A stretch of 23,109 nt of DNA from JBBRHH01 sp038222915 (GCA_038222915.1 JBBRHH010000022.1:1-23109), one strand, 5' to 3'. Counted from the first letter of the stretch, positions 8,330 to 15,465 are shown. A program made the numbers and translations. The notes: generated from the sequence alone by a model not told the origin.

Positions 8330-8377
8330 TTCGTCGCTTCGTCGCTTCGTCGCTTCGTCGCTTCGTCGCTTCGTCGC
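8330..8377. repeat. Octamer minisatellite, 6 perfect copies of TTCGTCGC
   Basis: Six uninterrupted identical 8-bp units are followed by a diverging seventh. The array sits 13 bp before the 11-bp array at 8391. Perfect identity suggests recent slippage or active turnover. Confidence 0.9.
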
Positions 8378-8390
8378 CTCCGTCCCCCCG

Positions 8391-8500
8391 TGTCGTTTAT
8401 GTGTCGATTGTGTGCCGGTTGTGGTCCGGTCATGTGCTGTTTGTGTGTCGATTGTGTGTCGGTCATGTGCTGGTTGTGTGTCGGTTATGTGTCGGTTTTT
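8391..8500 (+). repeat. Strict array of ten 11-bp units, consensus TGTCGGTTGTG (array B)
   Basis: Ten consecutive units of exactly 11 bp fill this stretch without an insertion or deletion. Positions 1-2 and 5-7 are most conserved. The minus-strand reading is CACAACCGACA. Units differ from each other by one to a few bases, so it is an old or selected array rather than recent slippage. The same core at the same period recurs at 10653-10771. No protein or RNA family is recognised. Confidence 0.85.
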
Positions 8501-8718
8501 CAACGCCACGCACCCTGGTCACTTCAACCGAACTAATGGCAATCAATACACTTAGGAAAGCACCACCCTTGAAAACCGACATCAAACTCAATTGCGCACA
8601 AAAAATGGCGCGCCTTTTCCAGTCGCCAACCCCGCCCTCTCTCTCGCCGTCAGCACCTCTCTCTCCCGCTCCAATGCCCCGCCTTGAGCCAGTCACCGCT
8701 CCACCCCATACTACCACC

Positions 8719-9747
8719 ATGCAATGCCTGGCCAATCTCCTGCGGCAACAACGAAGCACCGGCCTGTTTCTCGCCATGATCTGGCTTCTGCCCAGTTGCA
8801 CCAATCAGAATCATCCCTCCGCAACCACCCACCCCGCATCATCCGATGATGATTCGCGCCTCGTCACCGGCCGCTCCCTTTCCCGATTCAGTCCCGAAGG
8901 CATGCAAACGGTCGGCAGCCTCCCCATCAACATGATCGCCACCCCCGACGGCCGCTACGCCATCGTCACCGATATCGGCTGGACCCAATCCCTCTGGGCC
9001 GTCCGCCTCTCCGACGGCCGCGGCGTCTCCCACATCGACTATCCCAATCGTATTACACGCATCGAAGGCGACCCCAACACCGGCGTCAAAAGGCGCATCA
9101 CAACCTCCGCCGGCCTCTATTTCGGCCTCGCCATCACCCCCGACGGAACGATCTACGCCGCCCAGGGCGGCCACGACTCCATCGCGGTTCTCCATATCGC
9201 CGACGATGGAACACTCGAACAAAAAGCAGCCATCACCACCCAGAAAGATGATTTCCCGGCCGGTGTTTCCCTGGACGATCACGACCATCTCTACGTCGCC
9301 AACAACGCTTCCAGCGAAAAGACCAATCCAAAAGAACACTCCGGCAGTGTCGCAATTTATCAACTCAACAGCGGCAAAGAAGTCGGCCGCTTCGTCTTTC
9401 GCGACAGCTACTACGGAACATCCAACTATCCCCTCGCCATCGCCGCCCGCCGCGATGGTTCCAAGGCCTACGTCGCCAGTGAGCGCGACGACGCCGTCTA
9501 CGTCCTCAACACAACCGATCCCGGCGCAACCACCCTCACAACCACGATCGCCACAGGCGCGCACCCCGTCGCACTCCTCTTCAACAAAGACCAGTCGCGC
9601 CTCTACGTCGCCAACAGCCTCTCCGACACCGTCTCAATCATCGATACCGCCAATGATCGCGTCATCTCCACAGTCCTCCTTCGACCGACCGCCGCGAAAG
9701 ATCTAAAGCCGAAAATGGACGAAGTCCATTTGACAATAGTGAGCTAA
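8719..9747 (+). CDS. YVTN/YncE beta-propeller lipoprotein, truncated
   Basis: This 342-residue protein has a short signal peptide (hydrophobic GLFLAMIWLLPS) and a candidate lipobox LPSC with Cys27. Beta-propeller blades follow: GSLPINMIATPDGRYAIVT, GLAITPDGTIYAAQGG, HLYVANN, KAYVASERDDAVYVLN, RLYVANSLSDTVSIIDTAND. This order matches the N-terminal half of the 'bifunctional YncE family/alkaline phosphatase family' proteins known from memory, which run to about 800-900 residues. Here homology stops at VLLRPTAAKDL, and after about a dozen unrelated residues the frame ends. The rest of the propeller and the phosphatase domain are missing. ATG 8719 was chosen because it gives a compact signal peptide; earlier in-frame ATGs add proline-rich sequence. 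There is no ribosome binding site. The stop overlaps the stop of the convergent gene. Confidence 0.75.
   Translation: MQCLANLLRQQRSTGLFLAMIWLLPSCTNQNHPSATTHPASSDDDSRLVTGRSLSRFSPEGMQTVGSLPINMIATPDGRYAIVTDIGWTQSLWAVRLSDGRGVSHIDYPNRITRIEGDPNTGVKRRITTSAGLYFGLAITPDGTIYAAQGGHDSIAVLHIADDGTLEQKAAITTQKDDFPAGVSLDDHDHLYVANNASSEKTNPKEHSGSVAIYQLNSGKEVGRFVFRDSYYGTSNYPLAIAARRDGSKAYVASERDDAVYVLNTTDPGATTLTTTIATGAHPVALLFNKDQSRLYVANSLSDTVSIIDTANDRVISTVLLRPTAAKDLKPKMDEVHLTIVS
9711..9731 (-). terminator. Possible weak terminator hairpin of the convergent membrane-protein gene
   Basis: Arms AAATGGAC and GTCCATTT (9713-9720 and 9724-9731) pair perfectly around a 3-base loop, 13 bases beyond the stop of the minus-strand gene. 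On that strand the hairpin ends in TTTT, three of which lie in the stem, so termination would be weak. The hairpin lies inside the 3' end of the lipoprotein frame. Confidence 0.35.
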
Positions 9748-10073
9748 ACTGAGTTCCCAACGCTCACGATGATCCAGAGATTTGCACAGGATGCCATGAA
9801 CATCACTACGGCGTAAATCGCCAGCACCGGGACACTGAATGGTCGGGGAGAAATGAGAAACTGCATCAGCAGTGCGAACACAATGGACGACGCAGGCGCG
9901 ATCACGACAAGCAACGGTGCGCACCGAAGTGGATCAATGATCGAAATGCACGTCGCGTTGACCAGAACGTAGACGGCCCCCAGGCCAATCAGCCAAACAT
10001 CACCAGTCCGACAGGCCCGCATGTATTCAAACGACGATTCTTCCTCGGGGGTTAGTTTTCCATCCGTTGGCAC
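9744..10073 (-). CDS. Small hypothetical membrane protein
   Basis: This 109-residue protein has a soluble, acidic N-terminus (KLTPEEESSFEYMRACRTGD) and three clear membrane segments (about residues 27-46, 53-75 and 80-103). No family is recognised. The ATG at 10073 has no good ribosome binding site; the frame is otherwise clean and the hydrophobic pattern is unlikely to arise by chance. Its stop codon overlaps the stop of the truncated lipoprotein gene on the other strand (9744-9747), and it may mark sequence brought in when that gene was cut. Confidence 0.6.
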   Translation of the reverse strand: MPTDGKLTPEEESSFEYMRACRTGDVWLIGLGAVYVLVNATCISIIDPLRCAPLLVVIAPASSIVFALLMQFLISPRPFSVPVLAIYAVVMFMASCANLWIIVSVGNSV

Positions 10074-10652
10074 GCGCGTAGTCTAGACATGGCGTCGGCA
10101 TGTTCAAAGAAAACCCCAGTGCACACCCCGCGTCAGGAATCACAAGGAAATGCGCAGCATTGTCGCCTACGCGCGGCCGCGGCGCAGCGAAGCCCTGAAG
10201 CACCCGGCCTCGCGCAGCCAGGCGACGCCCAAACGGCGAATTTGAACGAAAGACAACAAAGACAAAAGAGAGAAGCACGAACGAATGCTGCTTTCTCTGT
10301 TTCCTCCGTTACCTCCTGTTCAAAAATCCGCACGCCGTTCGTGGACACGCGCCAGCCACGAAACCCGCAGCTCAACCCCTCAAAAAATCTAACGTCCCAA
10401 AAAAGATTAATGTTGACAAACACCTAACCTGCAATGTACAATCCCGCCAGCGGCAAAGAGCTGCCGGCAAAACATCCGAAAGGGGTCCGCATGCCCAGGG
10501 AAAATTCGCACATTCACCAGCCTCCAAAACCGCACGCCCAATCCGCGCACGAGAGTTCATCTTCTTCGCCAGCCCTTAACTTGTCTGCCCTGAGCCAGTC
10601 GAATGGGTCGAATGGGTGCCCTCTGCCTGCTCCTTGGTTTAACTTTCTCCCC

Positions 10653-10771
10653 CGTCGCTTTGGGGTCGTTACGGGGTCAAAAACGGTCGATTCTATGTCG
10701 GTTCAGGGTCGTTTGAGGGACGGTTTAGGGTCGGTTCTATGTCGCTTTGGGGTCGCTTTTTTCGCCCGTTT
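10653..10771 (+). repeat. Array of about eleven 11-bp units, consensus GGTCGGTTTAG (array C)
   Basis: Units of 11 bp follow each other from 10653, with one 10-bp unit at 10675-10684. The (G/T)GTCG(G/A/C/T)TT core matches that of the array at 8391-8500; the last four positions differ (mostly TAGG-like instead of GTGT-like). A higher-order repeat is visible: the pair of units at 10685-10706 resembles the pair at 10729-10750. The array ends in GGGGTCGCTT then a T-run and CGCCCGTTTT, nearly the same as the end of the next array. Confidence 0.8.
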
Positions 10772-11082
10772 TCATTCAGTCCCAAAACACAAACAAAGTG
10801 CAAACAAGAACTTGCAGTTTCAACTTCGAGTTTCAGCTGCGGCAAACACATTTTTTTCGCGCATTTTGCACCGCCGCCGCCGCTCCCCAATTTCCCAGAA
10901 TGTCCCAAATTGTCCCAACTCAAACGACTCACTTCAACCTCTGTCCACCTTCGTAATTGGGATTTGGTGCATTGTTGGCCCCATCATGCGCAAGTGCGCC
11001 TGGGTCATTCTCCTCCTCAGGCCAGGCTCCAAAACGACTCCGTCTTCGTACCTTCGCATTCTTCGCGTTCAAATTCTCCCTC

Positions 11083-11202
11083 CGTCGCATCGGGGAGATT
11101 CGAGGGTCAAAACGGGGAGGTTCAACGTCGGTTTGGGGAGATTCGAGGGAGGTTGGAGGCACCCTTCGAAACCTCTTTGGGGTCGCTTATTTTCCGCCCG
11201 TT
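11083..11202 (+). repeat. Degenerate array of 11-bp units (array D)
   Basis: An 11-bp register can be followed through about ten units beginning GGAGATT, GGTCAAA, GGAGGTT, CGTCGGTTT and GGAGATT. The final part, CTTTGGGGTCGCTTATTTTC then CGCCCGTTTT, repeats the end of the array at 10653-10771. It runs directly into the 38-bp block at 11201. Confidence 0.65.
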
Positions 11203-11238
11203 TTGGCCTAAACCCCTGTCAATCCTCAGCCCGCGCCG
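11201..11238 (+). repeat. 38-bp dispersed block, copy 2
   Basis: Gapless match to 8150-8187 with four differences. It is in the same orientation, again directly behind an array of about 11-bp units and before A/C-rich sequence. It ends 166 bp before the start of the PQQ-like gene. Confidence 0.8.
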
Positions 11239-11404
11239 ATCAACGCGAAGCAAACACAAAAAAATCACCCAAAAACAAAGGCCACTGCACTCCGATTTCG
11301 GCCTCTCAGACCTCCGAAGTCTCGCGCGTTTCGACCACCGGCCCTCCTACTCCCAAACATCTACACACAGTACAATCCGCCCATCACATTTCACGGAGTT
11401 TCGC

Positions 11405-12658
11405 ATGCCTAGCCGAACCGCCACAATCGTGTCCGCAATTCTGCTCGCCGCAATCTTCACCCTCACACCGTCGTCCACCCACGCCGCAGTCCCCAAGACC
11501 GACAAACCCGTCCATCCTGATTGGCCAACCTGGCTCGGACTCAACCACGACGGCAAGTCCACAGAAACCGGCCTGCTCAAAGCGTGGCCCGAAGGCGGCC
11601 CCAAGCTCCTCTGGAAAACCAACACGCTCGGCGTCGGCTATGGCACACCTGCCGTCGCCAACGGCCGCATCTACGTCACCGGAGATGAAGACGGCAAGTT
11701 CTACGTTTACATGTACGACCTCGCCGGCAAGCCCGTCGGCAAGATCGATCACGGCCCCCTCTTCCGCGGCGACCACCCCGGCGCACGCGGCACGCCCACC
11801 ATCGACGGCGCAAACCTCTACGTCCTGGGCGGCACCGGTATCATCGGCTGCTACGATGCCAAGTCCGGCGAAAAGAAGTGGGCCCACGAGAGCAAGGAAT
11901 TCGGCGGCGGCCCAGGCGGCTGGGGTTATGCCGAATCGCCCCTCGTTTACAACGACCTGGTCATCTTCAAGCCAGGCGGCAAGAACTGCATCGTCGCCCT
12001 CGACAAGCTCACCGGTGCAACCGTCTGGACCAGCACCGGCTTCGCCGCAGGCCCGGAATACGGCTCCTGCATCCCCGTCACCTACGGCAAGGCCGAAATG
12101 ATCGTCACCGGCACTGGCGAAGGACTCATCGGCGTCAACGCCAAGACCGGCGTCCTCGCCTGGAGCAACAAATACTCCGCCCACAACACCGCCAACTGTC
12201 CGACTCCCGCCTTCGCCGACGGCTACGTCTTCTGGTCCAACGGCTACGGCAAAGGCGGCGTCTGCATGAAACTCGGCGAAGACGGCACCGCTGAAGAGGC
12301 CTGGACCACCAAGGATTTGATCTGCCACCACGGCGGCTACATCATCGACAAAGGATACATCTACGGGAACAACGAGGGCAGTTGGGCCTGCCTCGATCTC
12401 AAGACCAGCGCCAAAAAATGGAATGAAAAAGGCGTCGGCAAAGGCTCCCTCTGCTACGCCGACGGCATGCTCTACCTCTTCAGCGAAAACGGCGGCGCGT
12501 GCGCCCTCGCCAATTGCTCCCCCGATGGCCTGAAGATAAGCGGTACCTTCAAAGTAGAAGGCAAAGGCCCCAGTTGGGCGCACCCTGTAGTCGCCAACGG
12601 CCGGCTCTATCTCCGCTACGACACCAACATGTATTGCTACGACATCAAGGAGAAGTAG
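11405..12658 (+). CDS. Secreted PQQ-like (BamB-type) beta-propeller protein
   Basis: This 417-residue protein begins with a signal peptide (MPSRTATIVSAILLAAIFTL, likely cut after THA-A). It continues with DWPTWLGLNHDGKSTETG, an opening seen in many planctomycete PQQ-like proteins. Propeller repeats follow: TPAVANGRIYVTG, TPTIDGANLYVLG, ESPLVYNDLVIFKPGG, TPAFADGYVFWSNG and HPVVANGRLYLRY. They have the alternating 'inside-a-cell, value, unit' pattern of the PQQ_2 fold but no dehydrogenase active site, so quinone binding is doubtful. A role in periplasmic binding or scaffolding is inference. The start is secure: GGAG lies six bases upstream of ATG 11405. A longer in-frame reading from 10739 runs through the repeat arrays and is rejected. 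No terminator is evident after the stop. Confidence 0.9.
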   Translation: MPSRTATIVSAILLAAIFTLTPSSTHAAVPKTDKPVHPDWPTWLGLNHDGKSTETGLLKAWPEGGPKLLWKTNTLGVGYGTPAVANGRIYVTGDEDGKFYVYMYDLAGKPVGKIDHGPLFRGDHPGARGTPTIDGANLYVLGGTGIIGCYDAKSGEKKWAHESKEFGGGPGGWGYAESPLVYNDLVIFKPGGKNCIVALDKLTGATVWTSTGFAAGPEYGSCIPVTYGKAEMIVTGTGEGLIGVNAKTGVLAWSNKYSAHNTANCPTPAFADGYVFWSNGYGKGGVCMKLGEDGTAEEAWTTKDLICHHGGYIIDKGYIYGNNEGSWACLDLKTSAKKWNEKGVGKGSLCYADGMLYLFSENGGACALANCSPDGLKISGTFKVEGKGPSWAHPVVANGRLYLRYDTNMYCYDIKEK

Positions 12659-12746
12659 ACGCTCCGGCAAGATGTTCATAAATCATTAATAAAACTATAT
12701 TTAGAACGCGACAAATACCGGACAATGGGCAAAAACAGTTGCAGGG

Positions 12747-12818
12747 TGTTGAGGTCCAGCGGCCCACCTCAACAGACGCTGATTGAACGTGAAATATTCG
12801 CCCCCGTTTCGAGGTGGG
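12747..12818 (+). promoter_or_regulatory. Two mutually exclusive hairpins in the leader of the next gene
   Basis: TGTTGAGGT (12747-12755) pairs perfectly with ACCTCAACA (12766-12774). The segment CCCACCTC (12763-12770) can instead pair with GAGGTGGG (12811-12818). The two pairings share bases and exclude each other. An A/T-rich stretch before them (12675-12705) could carry a promoter. Whether this is a switch, or chance, cannot be told. Confidence 0.35.
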
Positions 12819-12881
12819 TTAGGAATATCCCGACCACTCGTGTATCATAAGGATTGACTTATCAACCCCGAAAGGCGATTC

Positions 12882-13499
12882 ATGGCCCGCTCCCGCACTG
12901 ATTTCCTCAGCGATTGTGATCCAGAAGAACGTACAGCGTTCGAACAAATCTTTTCCGATATCGAAGCCCTGGCCGAAGAACTCGGCGACCCCAGCCCGAC
13001 CGATGAATCGCAGCTCACTGCCCCGCTGACCGATGTGCCGTTGCGTCTTCGCTTCGCCTTCGAGAGCGGCGCTGGCATGTCCCTTCGCCTCCAGCATCCC
13101 AAGTTGAAGAATAATGCCCCATTGCTTCTGGGTTTCCCCAGCCGCAACCTTGCGGAAGATCAGCTCCGAAACACCCTTTCGGTCATCGCCAAGAACCTTA
13201 CGGCCGTGGGCGTGAAGCAGCCCGACGCCGAAGCCTACGGCAAGGACCTTGCCGAGGCCGAGCTGCAGCCGGTGGGCCGGACCAGTTGGCGTACCAGCAC
13301 CGCGGGGCTCTCTGACGGCATGACCCGCATCTTCCGTTATCCGACGCATCGTCAGGGCCTGGTTTCCGCGATCCAGAAGCTTGTCGCCAAGATCGCCCTT
13401 TATCCTGATCAGCCGCCCGCATCCGAGAGGCCAGTCAAAACTCCGCGCGCCCGGGCCAAGCCCCGCGCCGTTGCCGCGGTTGCCGAAGCCGTTTCATAA
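12882..13499 (+). CDS. Hypothetical soluble protein
   Basis: This 205-residue protein is not one I recognise. An acidic N-terminal helix region (FLSDCDPEERTAFEQIFSDI, then EALAEELGD) is followed by a mixed central part (PLRLRFAFESGAGMSLRLQH) and a Lys/Arg/Ala-rich C-terminal tail (VKTPRARAKPRAVAAVAEAV) that could bind nucleic acid or simply be disordered. There is no signal peptide or membrane segment. The start at 12882 is supported by AAAGG six bases upstream. A good intrinsic terminator follows at 13531, so it is probably a single-gene unit, separate from mutL. The leader contains alternative hairpins. Confidence 0.75.
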   Translation: MARSRTDFLSDCDPEERTAFEQIFSDIEALAEELGDPSPTDESQLTAPLTDVPLRLRFAFESGAGMSLRLQHPKLKNNAPLLLGFPSRNLAEDQLRNTLSVIAKNLTAVGVKQPDAEAYGKDLAEAELQPVGRTSWRTSTAGLSDGMTRIFRYPTHRQGLVSAIQKLVAKIALYPDQPPASERPVKTPRARAKPRAVAAVAEAVS

Positions 13500-13530
13500 A
13501 CTTACCCATCTGTTCCAATCCAATTCAATG

Positions 13531-13571
13531 AAACGGCGACGCGCGTAAGTGCGTCGCTGTTTCGTTTCTAT
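13531..13571 (+). terminator. Intrinsic terminator after the hypothetical gene
   Basis: AAACGGCGACGC (13531-13542) pairs with GCGTCGCTGTTT (13551-13562) over 12 bp with one G-T pair. The loop is 8 bases and a T-rich run follows. It lies 31 bases after the stop at 13499 and just upstream of the mutL promoter. Confidence 0.6.
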
Positions 13572-13598
13572 CATTCGCATCGCGATCGCTGACACATT

Positions 13599-13627
13599 TT
13601 GGTGCCCACCTCCGCTCTCCCTATAAT
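13599..13627 (+). promoter_or_regulatory. mutL promoter: TTGGTG, 17-bp spacer, TATAAT
   Basis: A perfect -10 box TATAAT lies at 13622-13627, with TTGGTG 17 bp upstream at 13599-13604. The predicted transcription start, about 13634, coincides with the GTG at 13635. This implies a leaderless mRNA and explains why no ribosome binding site is present. Confidence 0.65.
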
Positions 13628-13634
13628 CGCCGCC

Positions 13635-15455
13635 GTGGACAGACGTGCCATCCAGCAGTTGCCGGCCTCGCTCGTCAATCGCATCGCCGCCGGCGAAGTT
13701 ATTGAGCGCCCCGCCTCCGTCGTCAAAGAGCTGGTGGAAAATGCTATCGACGCCGGGGCGACTGAGATTCTGATTGAGACCGAAGACGGCGGCCGGGAGG
13801 TCATGCGCGTCACTGACAACGGCTGCGGCATCCCAGCCGATGAACTGCTGCTTGCGTTCGCCGAGCATGCGACCAACAAGATTACCTGTGACGAGGACCT
13901 GTTCAGTATTGGAACGATGGGCTTTCGCGGGGAAGCCCTGGCGAGCATCGGTTCGGTCTCGCATGCAAAGATCCTCACCCGCACGGCTGACAGCGACGCG
14001 GCCTATGAAGTCAGCAATCGCGGCGGCCTGGTCAGCGATGTTCAGGCTGCGGCCGGCAACGTGGGCACGACTGTCGAGATCCGCAATTTGTTCTTCAATA
14101 CACCTGCCCGCCGGAAGTTTCTGAAGGGCGCGGCTACCGAGTCAGGTCACATCAGCGACATTATCCTGCGCCTCGCCCTGCCGCACCCGCAGATCGCGTT
14201 CAAACTCATCTCCGGCAATCGCACCGCGCTTGATTTACCGGCGGGCGCCGAAGAAGAGCGACTCCTTGCAGCGTGGCCGGACAGCTTTCGGGAGCAGCGA
14301 CTGCCGATTGAGTCGCGCGACGCCGAGGTGAGGCTGCGGGGCCTGATCGCCTTGCCCGAAGCGGCCGGTCCGACCGCAAAGCATCAATATTTTTATCTGA
14401 ACGGCCGGCACATCCGCGACAAGTTCATCCAGCATGCGCTTCGCGAATCCTATCGCGGGCTCACCGAGCCAGGCCGACAACCGGCGGGCATTCTCCTGAT
14501 TACGATGCCGGCGCAGGATGTCGATGTGAATGTTCATCCGACGAAGTCGGAAGTGCGATTCAAAGACAGTGGCCGGATTCATGGTCTGGTCATGTCGGTC
14601 ATTCGTGAAAGACTGCTCGGGAGCGATCTCACGCCGCGGGCGGTTCCCGCGGCCTCAATGGATACCGAGCGCGAGGAGATGCGATCCAAGCTCGCGTTCT
14701 TCCTGCGGGTCACGGAGGAGACGCCCGGGCCGAGTAGTCCTGACGAAACGATCACGGCGGCCGAGTCGCGCGCGCTTACGAGTCCGTTCTCGATGTCTTC
14801 GCTGGGGCCGCCGCCTCAACCGACATACGCCGTTGCGGAAGTTTCCGCATCGAACACGCCGCTTGTCTCGGCACCGGCCCGGCTTCCGGCCCTGCAACTT
14901 CACAACAGTTATCTCGTTACCGAAAGCAACGATGGTCTCGTGATCATCGACCAGCACGCGCTTCACGAGCGAATCATGTACGAGGATCTGCTCGCCCGCA
15001 TCGGCCGCGGCCCGCTGGAATCGCAGCGACTGCTGATTCCGGCGCTGATCAAGGCGTCGCAACGACAACTGTCGGTTCTCGATCAAATTGGCCCGCTCCT
15101 GCAAAAGCTTGGGATCGAAATCAGTGCGTTTGGGCCGGACACCGTGGCTGTTCACTCCTTCCCAACCTTCCTGGACAAGCTCGATCCGGAGAAATTCGTG
15201 ACCGAACTTCTGGAGCGCGGTGAGCAGGAGTTGCTCGACCTGCATCAGGAGGAAGTTCTTCACGAACTGCTCGACATGATGGCCTGCAAGGCCGCGGTGA
15301 AGGCGGGAGATCCGCTGACGGCCGGGGAGATTGAAGCAATGCTGGCCCGGCGCGAGCTCATCGAACGCTCCAGCAACTGCCCGCATGGCCGGCCGACGAC
15401 GCTGCGGCTCAGCCTTCGCGATCTGGAGAAGCAGTTCAAGAGAACCGGGTTTTGA
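13635..15455 (+). CDS. mutL: DNA mismatch repair protein MutL, endonuclease type
   Basis: MutL couples mismatch recognition by MutS to strand removal. With a GTG start at 13635 the protein has 606 residues. The N-terminal GHKL ATPase is complete: KELVENAIDAGA (31-42, catalytic Glu32), DNGCGI (61-66), GFRGEA (96-101) and FFNTPARRKF. The C-terminal domain carries the metal-dependent nicking motif DQHALHERIMYE (DQHAx2Ex4E, from residue 439), ACKAAVKAG (about 550) and CPHGRPT (from about 582). It is therefore the self-nicking type found in organisms without MutH. The frame remains open to a TTG at 13599, but that codon is part of the -35 box and the extra residues are not conserved. mutS is not in the window. 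A small membrane protein follows after 10 bases. Confidence 0.96.
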   Translation: MDRRAIQQLPASLVNRIAAGEVIERPASVVKELVENAIDAGATEILIETEDGGREVMRVTDNGCGIPADELLLAFAEHATNKITCDEDLFSIGTMGFRGEALASIGSVSHAKILTRTADSDAAYEVSNRGGLVSDVQAAAGNVGTTVEIRNLFFNTPARRKFLKGAATESGHISDIILRLALPHPQIAFKLISGNRTALDLPAGAEEERLLAAWPDSFREQRLPIESRDAEVRLRGLIALPEAAGPTAKHQYFYLNGRHIRDKFIQHALRESYRGLTEPGRQPAGILLITMPAQDVDVNVHPTKSEVRFKDSGRIHGLVMSVIRERLLGSDLTPRAVPAASMDTEREEMRSKLAFFLRVTEETPGPSSPDETITAAESRALTSPFSMSSLGPPPQPTYAVAEVSASNTPLVSAPARLPALQLHNSYLVTESNDGLVIIDQHALHERIMYEDLLARIGRGPLESQRLLIPALIKASQRQLSVLDQIGPLLQKLGIEISAFGPDTVAVHSFPTFLDKLDPEKFVTELLERGEQELLDLHQEEVLHELLDMMACKAAVKAGDPLTAGEIEAMLARRELIERSSNCPHGRPTTLRLSLRDLEKQFKRTGF

Positions 15456-15465
15456 TCGGGCCACC

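Larger units (their letters stand above)
7113..8718. other. 1.6-kb gene-free region made largely of repeats
   Basis: No open frame here has a ribosome binding site, a family signal or plausible codon use; long frames on both strands arise because repeat units avoid stops. The region holds an imperfect tandem duplication (7321-7545), a short 'cttggcg'-type scrap (7708-7732), a first loose array of about 11-bp units (8099-8155) leading into a 38-bp block shared with 11201-11238, an octamer minisatellite (8330-8377) and a strict 11-bp array (8391-8500). The promoter of the downstream lipoprotein gene must lie in its right end but is not obvious. Confidence 0.6.
10074..11404. other. 1.3-kb gene-free region with two about 11-bp-period arrays
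   Basis: Long open frames cross this region on both strands, but they lack start signals and family features and owe their length to repeat composition. It contains scraps of the kind found between genes in many bacteria: CCTCCGTTACCTCCTGTTC at 10303-10321, GCCCTGAGCCAGTCGAATGG at 10587-10606 and a 'ccttcgcattcttcgcg' stretch near 11051-11067. It also contains the arrays at 10653-10771 and 11083-11202 and the second 38-bp block. The final 160 bases must hold the promoter of the PQQ-like gene, not identified. Confidence 0.6.

Noticed and set aside
8391..8500. CRISPR array
   Set aside because: The units are 11 bp, contiguous and without spacers, and no cas gene is present.
7160..8555. Several 60-220-codon frames on both strands
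   Set aside because: They run through the tandem duplication and the repeat arrays. Their repetitive translations follow from an 11-bp unit read in three frames.
10434..11404. Long plus-strand frames leading into or overlapping the PQQ-like gene
   Set aside because: They cross the repeat arrays, lack start signals and place a nonsense extension before a clear signal peptide with its own ribosome binding site.
11384..12679. 431-codon minus-strand frame opposite the PQQ-like gene
   Set aside because: It is a shadow produced by the C-rich third positions of the true gene; its Ala/Gly/Val/Asp-rich translation has no motif.
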